The notes under the pieces were generated by a model that worked only from the letters and a program-made list of their open reading frames with translations, searched no databases and was not told the origin of the DNA. From the NCBI RefSeq assembly GCF_017939625.1, contig NZ_JAGKTC010000001.1, positions 1,595,431-1,659,430 of the forward strand: a DNA stretch of 64,000 nt. Reading direction: 5' to 3'. Position numbers and translations under genes: made by a program. The DNA comes from Pseudoxanthomonas helianthi. GTDB taxonomy: Bacteria; Pseudomonadota; Gammaproteobacteria; Xanthomonadales; Xanthomonadaceae. This document shows, piece by piece, positions 8,187 through 17,468 of the stretch. The first letter of the stretch is position 1. Every line of letters starts with the position of its first letter.

Positions 8187-10112
8187 ATGCGTCAGTTGCT
8201 CCTGTCCACCGCCATCGCCGCCAGCCTTGGCCTCGCCCTCGCCGGTTGCGAGCGCAGCCCGAGCCCCGAACCCGCCGCCGCTCCGGCCAAGCAGGCGGCC
8301 ACCGTGGAGAAAGTGGTGGACGAACATTCCTATGCCGAGCCGGACAAGGTCCGGACCACCGACCTGGCGCTGGACCTGGCCATCGACTTCGCCAGCAAGA
8401 CCATCAGCGGCACCGCGACCTACAGCCTGGACTGGCTCGACAAGAACGCCACGCAACTGCTGCTGGATACCCGCGACATCAAGGTGCAGAAGGCCGAAGG
8501 CCTCGGCGCCGACGGTCAGTGGACCGAACTGAAGTTCGCGCTGGCCGGCAAGGATCCGATCCTGGGCAGCAAGCTGACCATCGAAACCCCGACCCGCCCG
8601 GCCAAGGTGCGCGTGACCTACGCCACTTCGCCCGAGGCCTCCGGCCTGCAGTGGCTGGAGCCGTCGATGACCGAAGGCAAGAAGCAGCCCTTCATGTTCA
8701 GCCAGTCCCAGCAGATCCACGCGCGTTCGTGGGTGCCGCTGCAGGACACGCCGCAGATCCGCTTCACCTATTCGGCGCACGTGGTCGCGCCGAAGGACGC
8801 GATGGTGCTGATGAGCGCGGACAACGATCCGGCCGCGGTGCGCGACGGCGACTACAGCTTCAAGATGCCGCAGAAGATCCCGTCCTACCTGCTGGCCATC
8901 GCCGCCGGCGACCTGGTGTTCAAGAAGATCGGCGAGCGCAGCGGCGTGTGGGCGGAACCGGCGATGGTGGACAAGGCCACCGCCGAATTCTCCGACACCG
9001 AAAAGATGATCGACACCGCCTCGTCGCTGTATGGCCCGTACCGCTGGGGCCGCTACGACCTGCTGGTGCTGCCGCCGTCGTTCCCCTACGGCGGCATGGA
9101 GAACCCGCGCCTGACCTTCGCCACGCCCACGGTGATCGTCGGCGACAAGTCGCTGGTGTCGCTGGTCGCGCATGAGCTGGCGCACAGCTGGTCCGGCAAC
9201 CTGGTGACCTTCGCCACCGACAAGGACGCGTGGTTGAACGAAGGCACCACCACCTACGTGCAGGGCCGCATCACCGAGGCGCTGTACGGCAAGGACATGG
9301 CCGACATGGAGAACATGATCGACCGCGACGCACTGAAGGAGGAGTTCAAGACCCTGGACCCGAAGCTGCAACGCCTGTCGCTGAAGCCCGGCGACCTGGC
9401 CGACCCGGACAATTCCTCCAGCGCCACCGTGTACACCAAGGGCGCCTGGTTCCTGCAGTTCCTGGAGCAGCGCTTCGGTCGCGAGGTCTTCGATCCGTTC
9501 CTGAAGGGCTACTTCGACCACTTCGCCTTCCAGAGCATCACCACCAAGCAGTTCCGCGATTACCTGCAGGCCAACCTGATCGACAAGCACCCGGGCACGG
9601 TGACCATGGCCGACGTCGACGCGTGGCTGTACGAGCCGGGCATCCCGGCCGGTGCGCCGGTGGCGGAGTCGGGCAAGTTCAGCGCCGTCGACGCCGCGCG
9701 CATCGCCTGGTCGGGCAGCGGCACGCTGCCGCTGCCGCAGGTCACCGCGAGCTGGAACACCCAGCAGTGGAGCCGCTTCCTCGAGGGCATGGGCGAGACG
9801 ATGAAGCCGGAACAGCTGAAGCAGCTCGACGACGCCTACCACTTCAGCGGCACGCCGAACGGCGAGATCGCGATGCGCTGGTACCCGCTGGCGATCCGCA
9901 GCGGTTACAAGGACGCGTGGCCGGCAGCGGGCGAGTTCATCCAGCGCGTCGGCCGGCGCAAGCTGATCATCCCGGTCTACAAGGAACTGGTGAAGACGCC
10001 GGAAGGCCTGGCCTTCGCCAAGGAAGTGTTCGCCAAGGCGCGGCCGGGCTACCACCCGATCACCACCGCCACGGTCGAGGAGACCATCGCCAAGGCGGAA
10101 GCCGGCAAGTAA
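8187..10112 (+). CDS. M1-family aminopeptidase lipoprotein (LTA4-hydrolase-like)
   Basis: 641 aa. The chosen ATG gives a lipoprotein signal ending in the lipobox L-A-G-C; the in-frame extension upstream is basic and unlike a protein start. The M1 substrate-anchoring loop G-G-M-E-N-P-R-L-T-F is present. The zinc site is His329-Glu330-x2-His333 with Glu352 (W-L-N-E-G), the HEXXH-x18-E arrangement. The G-G-M-E-N-P form and the helical C-terminal domain (about 480-640) match the leukotriene-A4-hydrolase-like branch. It should remove N-terminal residues from peptides in the periplasm, anchored to a membrane. A -10-like TAAACT lies about 30 bp upstream of the start. Three envelope genes follow closely. 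Confidence 0.93.
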   Translation: MRQLLLSTAIAASLGLALAGCERSPSPEPAAAPAKQAATVEKVVDEHSYAEPDKVRTTDLALDLAIDFASKTISGTATYSLDWLDKNATQLLLDTRDIKVQKAEGLGADGQWTELKFALAGKDPILGSKLTIETPTRPAKVRVTYATSPEASGLQWLEPSMTEGKKQPFMFSQSQQIHARSWVPLQDTPQIRFTYSAHVVAPKDAMVLMSADNDPAAVRDGDYSFKMPQKIPSYLLAIAAGDLVFKKIGERSGVWAEPAMVDKATAEFSDTEKMIDTASSLYGPYRWGRYDLLVLPPSFPYGGMENPRLTFATPTVIVGDKSLVSLVAHELAHSWSGNLVTFATDKDAWLNEGTTTYVQGRITEALYGKDMADMENMIDRDALKEEFKTLDPKLQRLSLKPGDLADPDNSSSATVYTKGAWFLQFLEQRFGREVFDPFLKGYFDHFAFQSITTKQFRDYLQANLIDKHPGTVTMADVDAWLYEPGIPAGAPVAESGKFSAVDAARIAWSGSGTLPLPQVTASWNTQQWSRFLEGMGETMKPEQLKQLDDAYHFSGTPNGEIAMRWYPLAIRSGYKDAWPAAGEFIQRVGRRKLIIPVYKELVKTPEGLAFAKEVFAKARPGYHPITTATVEETIAKAEAGK

Positions 10113-10115
10113 GCG

Positions 10116-11111
10116 ATGACCGGGCGACGCTGGCGCAAGGCGGTCCTGTTCGCGCTGGCGTCGCTGTTCATCGTATTGGTGGTTGCGGGGGCCGCGCTGT
10201 GGCGCGACCCCTTCTTGCTGGTGCAGGCCGATAACCTGCGCGCGGCGCGCGCAGCGGGCCTGCAGCGGCATGAGGTAGAGGCTGCAGGCCATCGCTGGGT
10301 GTACGCCGAACGCACGGCGGCGCGCGACGATGCGCGTGCTTCTGAAAAACCTGTCATCGTGATGATCCATGGCTTCACCGGCAGCAAGGAAAACTGGTAT
10401 CCGCTGGCGCACGCGCTGGGCGATCGCTATCGGCTGGTGATGCCGGACCTGCCGGGGTGGGGCGAAAGCCAGCGCATCGCCGGGCAGGACTACGGCTTCG
10501 TCGCGCAAAGCCGTCGCGTCGCCGCCTTCATCCGCGCGGTGTCGCCGGACCGTCCGGTCGTGTTGCTGGGACATTCGATGGGCGGCGGCATCGTTGCGCT
10601 GACTGCGGCGGATTTTCCGAAGGAAGTCGGCCGCGTCGGCCTGTTCGACGCCGCCGGCGTGCGCTTCCACGACAACCGTTTCGGCGAACAGGTGCTGGCC
10701 GGCGAAAATCCGTTCGCCGTGGACGATCCGGCTTCGCTGCGGCGTTACATCGACACCGTGTTCCATGTCGAATCGGCGAAGCCGGTGATCCCGTGGCCCG
10801 CATCGGCGGTGGTCGCGCGCTGGCGCGCGCGGCAGGCCCCGTTCGAGCAGCGGGTGCTGGACAGGATCGGCCGCAGCGACGAACGTTTCCTGCCCGGCGA
10901 GGCCGCAACCCGCATCCGCCGGCCCGCATTGCTGTTGTGGTGCCGGCAGGACGCGGTGATCGATCCCAGCGCGCTCGGGCTTTACGCCGCGCGCATGCCG
11001 CAAGCGGCTAAAGTGATGCTGGACGGCTGCGGGCACATGTCGATCATGGAAAAGCCCGCGGACGCAGCCCATGCGGTGACGCAACTGATCGAGAAGGGAG
11101 TGCCACGATGA
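10116..11111 (+). CDS. Alpha/beta-fold hydrolase, membrane-anchored
   Basis: 331 aa starting 3 nt after the M1 peptidase stop. A single N-terminal membrane helix (about residues 9-28) precedes an alpha/beta-hydrolase domain. The oxyanion region is H-G-F-T-G-S, the nucleophile elbow G-H-S-M-G-G places Ser154, an acidic residue follows in C-R-Q-D-A-V-I-D, and the catalytic histidine is in C-G-H-M-S. The triad is complete, so it should be an active esterase, lipase or peptidase; the substrate is unknown. The helix would hold the enzyme on the periplasmic side of the inner membrane. Its stop overlaps the next start as ATGA. Confidence 0.88.
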   Translation: MTGRRWRKAVLFALASLFIVLVVAGAALWRDPFLLVQADNLRAARAAGLQRHEVEAAGHRWVYAERTAARDDARASEKPVIVMIHGFTGSKENWYPLAHALGDRYRLVMPDLPGWGESQRIAGQDYGFVAQSRRVAAFIRAVSPDRPVVLLGHSMGGGIVALTAADFPKEVGRVGLFDAAGVRFHDNRFGEQVLAGENPFAVDDPASLRRYIDTVFHVESAKPVIPWPASAVVARWRARQAPFEQRVLDRIGRSDERFLPGEAATRIRRPALLLWCRQDAVIDPSALGLYAARMPQAAKVMLDGCGHMSIMEKPADAAHAVTQLIEKGVPR

Positions 11112-11827
11112 AATTCCGATTTGCCATCATCGCCGCCGCCATCGCGCTGGCCGCCTGCACCGATCGCGAAGCCGCGCAACGCGAAGCCGCGGCCGCGCTG
11201 GCACAGCAGCAGGAAGAGGCCGCCGCCGACCTGGCGGAGAAATACGACCAGGAACTGGTCGCGCAGCGCTGGGAGAAAGCGCGTATTCATGGCGCCGCGT
11301 TGCTGGCGCAATATCCGAACACCAAGGCCGCGGCGCAGGTGAAGCAGACCTTCGACGACACCAAGGCCAAGGCCGAGACGCAGCGCGAGCAGGATCGCCT
11401 GTCGTCGCTGTGGAATTACGCGGAAGTGCCCGCGGCCGGCGGCACCCAGCGTTCGGCGTCGATCTACAGCAAGGAAGGCGTCGACGTGGACAGCAGCGGT
11501 CCGCGCACCGTGCAACTGGTGTTCCGCGACCATCCCAAATGGAAGCGCAGCAGCTACCTGGTGCTGCAGGCCGGCGATTTCCGCTGCGCGGGCGGTTGCA
11601 CGGTCAAGGTCAGCGCCGATGGTGGCGCGCCGAAATCGATGGCGGCGACGCGTCCGAACACCGACGAGGCCATCGCGATGTTCATCGAGGACAACAAGGG
11701 GTTGTGGAGGCTGGCCGGCAAGTCGAAGAAGATCGAGATCGAGTTCCCGGTCAAGGCCGGCGGCACGCGCAAGGCGGTGTTCGAGACGGGTGGGGTGAAC
11801 AAGGAGCGGATGCCGGGTTGGAATTGA
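11108..11827 (+). CDS. Hypothetical lipoprotein with coiled N-terminal region
   Basis: 239 aa. The lipobox L-A-A-C lies at residues 15-18 and is followed by an Ala/Gln/Glu-rich stretch (about 20-100) likely to form a coiled coil or long helices. The C-terminal half is beta-rich with a Cys pair (F-R-C-A-G-G-C) that could form a disulfide. I do not recognise a named domain; it resembles hypothetical lipoproteins of Xanthomonadaceae. It overlaps the upstream hydrolase by 4 bp and is 2 bp before the next gene, so it belongs to the same operon. Confidence 0.75.
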   Translation: MKFRFAIIAAAIALAACTDREAAQREAAAALAQQQEEAAADLAEKYDQELVAQRWEKARIHGAALLAQYPNTKAAAQVKQTFDDTKAKAETQREQDRLSSLWNYAEVPAAGGTQRSASIYSKEGVDVDSSGPRTVQLVFRDHPKWKRSSYLVLQAGDFRCAGGCTVKVSADGGAPKSMAATRPNTDEAIAMFIEDNKGLWRLAGKSKKIEIEFPVKAGGTRKAVFETGGVNKERMPGWN

Positions 11828-11829
11828 GG

Positions 11830-12777
11830 ATGCGGCGCGCGGCGCTGGTTTGCCTGGCCCTCGCATCGGCGATCCTGCCGCTGCAGGTCCGCGCCGCTAC
11901 CGACCCGATCCGCTCGGAGGACGCGCGGCGTTTCGCACGATTGATCGATGCCGGCGATGGTCTGCCGGACGCGGACGTGCTGCGGCGGCAATACTTGGAA
12001 CAGGCTTCGCCGACACTGCAGAAATATCTTCCGGAGTACATCATCGACGCCGGCAAGCTGGCCGATGCGATCCGCGCCGACCCGCAGCGCTATGTCTCCG
12101 CCGCGCGCGATTGCCTGCCGATGCTGGAGCGCATGGGCGACGAAGTCCTGGCGGTGGATGCGCGATATGCCGCATTCATGCCGGAGGCACAGCCGGCCGA
12201 GGTGGTGCTGTTGTTCGGTGCGGGTAATTCCACCGGCACGGTCGTGGGGCGACGTGTCGTGCTGGCGCTGGAGAAAGTCTGCGATGGCGCCAACGACGAA
12301 GCCGCGCTGCGCGAACGCCTGCGCGGACTGGTGGCGCACGAGTGGGTGCACACCGGGCAACCCGACCCGACCGATGCGGATCGTCGCGACCTGTTGGCTT
12401 GGGCATTGCGCGAGGGCGCGGCGAGTTTCCTGGCCGCTACCGTACTGGGGCAGGACGCCAGCGCTTCCGACCATGCCTGGGCGATGCAACGCGAATCGGC
12501 GTTGTGGCGGCAATTCCAGGCCGATCGCGCCACCATGCGCGCGCACTGGCCGCTCGATGCCGCGGAGCCGGACGCAGAGGCTGTCGCGGCGGGCACGCGC
12601 TGGTTCTGGAACAGCGCTTCCGCCGACGGGCGTCCGGCCGATCTAGGCTATTGGGTTGGGCAGCGCATCGCGGCCGTGTGGTATTCCCGCCAGGGCGACA
12701 AGGGCGAGGCGATGCGCCGCCTGATCGCGATGGCGTCGCCGGACGATATCGTGCGCGAGAGTGGTTATTCACCCTGA
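11830..12777 (+). CDS. Putative secreted zinc metallopeptidase
   Basis: 315 aa from the ATG at 11830, 2 nt after the upstream stop; the longer in-frame reading to the left overlaps the lipoprotein gene and is not credible. A signal peptide ends near V-R-A-A. The motif His170-Glu171-x2-His174 (A-H-E-W-V-H-T-G) is a zinc-peptidase signature, and a likely third ligand is the Glu in L-R-E-G-A-A-S-F about 30 residues on. That spacing resembles DUF2268-like gluzincins. Substrate unknown. It is the last gene of the M1 peptidase operon and converges on the SH3-domain gene. Confidence 0.72.
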   Translation: MRRAALVCLALASAILPLQVRAATDPIRSEDARRFARLIDAGDGLPDADVLRRQYLEQASPTLQKYLPEYIIDAGKLADAIRADPQRYVSAARDCLPMLERMGDEVLAVDARYAAFMPEAQPAEVVLLFGAGNSTGTVVGRRVVLALEKVCDGANDEAALRERLRGLVAHEWVHTGQPDPTDADRRDLLAWALREGAASFLAATVLGQDASASDHAWAMQRESALWRQFQADRATMRAHWPLDAAEPDAEAVAAGTRWFWNSASADGRPADLGYWVGQRIAAVWYSRQGDKGEAMRRLIAMASPDDIVRESGYSP

Positions 12778-12818
12778 GCCGCCAGTCGGGTGCGTTTACA
12801 GCAGATACCTCAAGTGCG

Positions 12819-12836
12819 GTTGCCGGGGACGGCAAC
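12819..12836. terminator. Small hairpin between convergent genes
   Basis: A 7-bp perfect stem GTTGCCG/CGGCAAC with a GGGA loop lies in the 72-bp gap between two convergent genes. It lacks a T-tract, so termination is only suggested by position. Confidence 0.4.
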
Positions 12837-12849
12837 TGGAAATCGAGGT

Positions 12850-13509
12850 TCAGTCGCCACCAACGAAATACTGGATGGACCAGTCGCCTTGCCGCGGGAT
12901 GCGCAAGGTAATGCGGTAATCGACCGGGGAACGCGCGAGATCGCGGCGCACGTAACCGGTCGTGCCGCGCCACTTCACCTGCCACCATTCCGCTTCGTCG
13001 GCATCGGCCAGCTCGAGGACGTCATGATTCGCGCGGCCCAGCAACGGGGCGTGCGTCGAAGGCGCACTACGCACGGCCACTGCGGTGCCGGTAACGACGA
13101 CGTAATCGTAGCCGGTCAAATGGGACGCCATGGGGGCATCTGCGCATGCGGGATACGGCGCGCACCACTCCCATGCCGTCTCATGCCTTGATTGCGATCC
13201 ACCCAGTGCAAGAATCTCGCGCAGCGCGTTCCACAATTGCGTATCGGCGCGCGCGGGTTCCCAAACCGTGTCGAGGCCAGCGGGTCCTGCGTCGCCGCCA
13301 AAACTGATCTTTGCGTCATCCGGCAAATGCCGCTTGAGCGCGGGGAGGTCGTGCCGCGCCACTATGTCGGCGAGTTCGGCCACGGCCGCTTGCACGCGTG
13401 GATCCAGCCGCGCCGGATCTGACGGCGACACGTGGGGGTTTGCGTATGCGAAGGCCGAGCCCGCAACGGCCGACAGAACGGCGACGGCGCAGTGCGCGAT
13501 GGGTCTCAG
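12850..13509 (-). CDS. SH3b-domain secreted protein, non-ATG start
   Basis: About 219 aa. The only credible start is CTG at 13509, overlapping the TGA of the upstream kinase gene. It is followed at once by R-P-I and a hydrophobic signal peptide ending A-F-A-Y-A. No ATG, GTG or TTG occurs in this frame near the signal sequence, and further upstream the frame lies inside the kinase gene. The C-terminal 100 residues carry a bacterial SH3-like domain (A-V-A-V-R-S-A-P, then W-W-Q-V-K-W-R-G-T-T-G-Y-V), often used to bind peptidoglycan or surface ligands. Translation is probably coupled to the kinase gene. A small sequencing error that hides an ATG is an alternative. Confidence 0.72.
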   Translation of the reverse strand: MRPIAHCAVAVLSAVAGSAFAYANPHVSPSDPARLDPRVQAAVAELADIVARHDLPALKRHLPDDAKISFGGDAGPAGLDTVWEPARADTQLWNALREILALGGSQSRHETAWEWCAPYPACADAPMASHLTGYDYVVVTGTAVAVRSAPSTHAPLLGRANHDVLELADADEAEWWQVKWRGTTGYVRRDLARSPVDYRITLRIPRQGDWSIQYFVGGD

Positions 13510-14438
13510 AGCGAATACCCGAACTGCTGCTTGAACTGTTCGTTGAATTCTTCGAAGTCGAAGCGCTGGTTCTGGGTGCCGGGGTGTTCGACTTTCAGCG
13601 CGCCCATCAGGTTGCCCATGCGGCCGATGGTCAGCCAGTCGTAGCCCTTCTCGATGCCGTAGATCAGGCCGGCGCGGAACGCGTCGCCGCAGCCGGTCGG
13701 GTCGGTGACGCGGCGTTCGTGCGCCGGCGGCACGTTCCAGCTCTTCTCCGGCGTGTGGATGATCGCGCCCTTGGGGCCCTGGGTGACGATGTAGGCCTTC
13801 ACCCGCGACACGATGTCCTTCTCGTTCCAGCCGGTGCGCTCCTGCAGCAGGTTCGACTCGTAGTCGTTGACCACCACGTAATCGGCCTGCTCGATGAAGG
13901 TGCGCAGTTCCTCGCCGTTGAACAGCGGCATCGCCTGGCCCGGATCGAAGATGAAGGGCACGCCCATCTCGGCGAACTCGACCGAGTTCTGGATCATGCC
14001 TTCGCGCCCGTCCGGGCCGACCAGCCCGATGGTCACGCCGGGCACGTCCTTCACGTGGTTCTCGTAGCTGCGCATCATCGCGCCGGGATGGAACGCGGTG
14101 ATCTGGTTGTTGTCGTGGTCGGTGGTGATGAATGCCTGCGGGGTGAACAGCTCGGTGATCACCTTGACCCGGCTCAGGTCGATGCCGAGGCCTTCGAAGT
14201 ATTCGCGATACGGGCCGAAGTCCTGGCCGACCGTGCCCATCGGGATCGGGTCGCCGCCGAGCAGCTTCAGGTTGTAGGCGATGTTGCCGGCGCAGCCGCC
14301 GAATTCGCGGCGCATGCGCGGCACCAGGAACGAGACGTTCAGGATGTGCACCTTGTCCGGCAGGATGTGGTTCTTGAACTGGTCCGGGAACACCATGATG
14401 GTGTCGTAGGCGAGGGAACCACAGATCAATGCGGACAT
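13506..14438 (-). CDS. PfkB-family carbohydrate kinase (adenosine kinase-like)
   Basis: 310 aa from the ATG at 14438. It is a ribokinase/PfkB fold enzyme with the G-G-C-A-G-N-I-A-Y-N substrate motif near residues 47-56 and the C-terminal ATP/anion-hole signature D-P-T-G-C-G-D-A-F-R-A-G with catalytic Asp252. The motif forms fit bacterial adenosine-kinase-like members, which phosphorylate adenosine to AMP, although inosine-guanosine or sugar kinase activity cannot be excluded. The long in-frame extension to 14585 is low-complexity and not used. The SH3-domain gene follows directly, overlapping the stop. Confidence 0.87.
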   Translation of the reverse strand: MSALICGSLAYDTIMVFPDQFKNHILPDKVHILNVSFLVPRMRREFGGCAGNIAYNLKLLGGDPIPMGTVGQDFGPYREYFEGLGIDLSRVKVITELFTPQAFITTDHDNNQITAFHPGAMMRSYENHVKDVPGVTIGLVGPDGREGMIQNSVEFAEMGVPFIFDPGQAMPLFNGEELRTFIEQADYVVVNDYESNLLQERTGWNEKDIVSRVKAYIVTQGPKGAIIHTPEKSWNVPPAHERRVTDPTGCGDAFRAGLIYGIEKGYDWLTIGRMGNLMGALKVEHPGTQNQRFDFEEFNEQFKQQFGYSL

Positions 14439-14621
14439 TCGGCAAGGGCTCGGCTGGGGACCGGCCCCCTGGCCGGTCGGTGACGGAATGCGGCCGATCG
14501 ACGGCGCGCGGGGGCGAAGGTTAACGGTTGGGGCCGGCCAAGGCCATCGGGGCGGCATCGGGGCCGCGGCGGGAAGGGTGCGCAACCCGGCGCAAAACCC
14601 GCGTCTTCACGCGGAATTTCC

Positions 14622-15781
<1,160 letters not shown>

Positions 15782-15948
15782 GATGAGACCGGGCGACGGG
15801 AGCGGGGAACGGGAGATGTGGAATCCGACGTGTCCGGCACCCGTCTCCTTGTTGTCGCCACTGTAAAAACAGACGCGCGCGTTGCAAGATGAGTTCGTTT
15901 CGCGCCCTGTCTCTCGCCTCCTTCTTCTCGTCTCCCGGCCCTTAGAGC
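15782..15948. other. mreB-mreC spacer with imperfect inverted repeat
   Basis: A purine-rich left part (G-C-G-G-G-A-A-C-G-G-G-A-G-A type) faces a pyrimidine-rich right part (CTCTCGCCTCC, TCTCCCGG), so the transcript can fold. No gene is seen here. Confidence 0.45.
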
Positions 15949-16992
15949 GTGCCTTCCTACACCAGCCCGACGTTCGATTCGCGCCCGGGTGAAGTGGCCG
16001 GCACGTTGCGCCTGCTGGCCTACCTGGCGCTGGCCATCGCGCTGATCTTCCTCGACTCGCGCGGCGCCTGGCTGCAACGCGTGCGCGCGCAGGCGGAGCT
16101 GGCGGTGCAGCCGCTGTGGTGGCTGGCCGGCCTGCCGGGACGGGTCGGCAACACGTTGCGCGACGACGCGGCGACCAACACCCAGCTGATCAAGGAAAAC
16201 CGCGCGCTGCGCAACGAACTGCTGCTGGCCAACGCGCGCCTGACCCGTTTCGCCACCGCCGCCGCCGACAACCAGCAATTGCGCGCGCTGCTCGGCGCGG
16301 CGCAGCGCGACGAACTGAAGGTGCAGCTGGCGCCGATCCTCAACATCGACCTGGACCCGACCCGCCAGCGCCTGGTGCTGGACGCGGGCAGCCGCGACGG
16401 CGTGCGCGTCGGCCAGACCGTGCTCGACGCCGGCGGCCTGATGGGCCAGATCATCGACGTGCGGCCGATGCATTCGACCGTGCTGCTGCTGACCGACCCC
16501 GACCACGCGGTGCCGGTGATGGTCGCGCGCAACGGCGTGCGCCTGGTTGCCTACGGGCGCGGGCGCAGCGACCGGCTGGAACTGGTCAACATTCCGCGCA
16601 ACAGCGACGTGAAGGTCGGCGACGAGATCGTCAGCTCGGGCCTGGGCGGACGCTTCCCGGCCGGTTTTCCGGTGGGCAAGCTGCGCGCGCTGCACCCGGA
16701 CGAAAGCCATGCGTTCTGGATCGGCGACGTGACCCCGGCCGCGCAGCTCGACCGCGGCCGCGACGTGCTGCTGCTGATGAGCGGGCAGCCGAAGCTGCAG
16801 GTTCCCGCCACCGTGCCGGCGCCCGCTGCCGTTGCGGCCGCACAACCGGCCTCCGCGCAAGCGACAACGGCCGGCGCGGCGAAGCCCGCGGCGACGGCAC
16901 CGGCGGCCACGACATCTCCATCGCAATCCGCGGCGACGCCACCCGCCGCCACGAAGCCCCAGGCCGTGCCCGCGCAGGAGCCGCGTCGATGA
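15949..16992 (+). CDS. mreC: Rod-shape determining protein MreC
   Basis: 347 aa, GTG start. A bitopic inner-membrane protein: short cytoplasmic N-terminus, one membrane helix (about 24-40), a coiled coil (about 75-110, rich in Leu/Asn/Arg) and a periplasmic beta-barrel domain (about 120-275) with the family core D-P-T-R-Q-R-L-V-L-D-A-G and G-V-R-V-G-Q. It links MreB filaments to PBP2-RodA outside the membrane. The last 70 residues are an Ala/Pro/Thr-rich tail, longer than in E. coli and probably disordered. Its TGA overlaps the mreD ATG (ATGA). Confidence 0.95.
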   Translation: MPSYTSPTFDSRPGEVAGTLRLLAYLALAIALIFLDSRGAWLQRVRAQAELAVQPLWWLAGLPGRVGNTLRDDAATNTQLIKENRALRNELLLANARLTRFATAAADNQQLRALLGAAQRDELKVQLAPILNIDLDPTRQRLVLDAGSRDGVRVGQTVLDAGGLMGQIIDVRPMHSTVLLLTDPDHAVPVMVARNGVRLVAYGRGRSDRLELVNIPRNSDVKVGDEIVSSGLGGRFPAGFPVGKLRALHPDESHAFWIGDVTPAAQLDRGRDVLLLMSGQPKLQVPATVPAPAAVAAAQPASAQATTAGAAKPAATAPAATTSPSQSAATPPAATKPQAVPAQEPRR

Positions 16993-17468
16993 GCCGTTCG
17001 CGCGCCAACTGGCTGCTGCCGGTCAGCCTGCTGCTGGCCCTGGTTCTGGGCCTGTTGCCGCTGCCGGACCTGCTGCAGCCATTCCGGCCGTACTGGTTGG
17101 CGCTGGTGCTGGCCTACTGGGTGATCGAAGCGCCGGAACGCGCCGGCCTGGGCCTGGCCTTCATCTGCGGCCTGGCCGCGGACCTGGTGTTCGGCGGCCT
17201 GCTCGGGGAACAGTCGCTGCGCCTGGTGGTGATGGCCTTCATCCTGCAGCGCTTCCGCGCGCAGTTGCGCTTCTTTCCGTTGTCGCAGCAGGCGCTGGCG
17301 GTGGGCGGCCTGTTGCTCAACGATCGGGTCATCGCCGCCGGCGTGCACCTCGTCGCGCGGCAGCCGCAGTTGCCGGCCAGTTACTGGTGGGCGCCGTTGA
17401 TCGGCATGCTGCTGTGGGCGCCGCTGTTCCTGTTGCTCGACGGCCTGCGCGAAGGCCGCAAGTCCTAG
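16989..17468 (+). CDS. mreD: Rod-shape determining protein MreD
   Basis: 159 aa integral membrane protein with five to six helices and few polar loops. The P-F-R-P-Y-W-L-A-L-V-L-A-Y-W motif and the G-L-x-A-D-L-V-F-G-G-L-L-G loop are MreD hallmarks. It works with MreC in the elongasome. It overlaps mreC by 4 bp and the PBP2 gene by 1 bp. Confidence 0.95.
   Translation: MSRSRANWLLPVSLLLALVLGLLPLPDLLQPFRPYWLALVLAYWVIEAPERAGLGLAFICGLAADLVFGGLLGEQSLRLVVMAFILQRFRAQLRFFPLSQQALAVGGLLLNDRVIAAGVHLVARQPQLPASYWWAPLIGMLLWAPLFLLLDGLREGRKS

Noticed and set aside
5018..11084. Very long open frames on the strand opposite real genes (also around 27439-31410 minus and 48565-51552 plus)
   Set aside because: They are antisense or out-of-phase readings of GC-rich genes: Arg/Ala/Pro/Gly-rich, without family motifs, and each covers a gene with clear conserved domains.
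16832..17467. N-terminal extension of PBP2 upstream of GTG 17468
   Set aside because: The extension is the Arg/Pro-rich shadow of mreC and mreD; the GTG start gives the normal membrane-anchor N-terminus.
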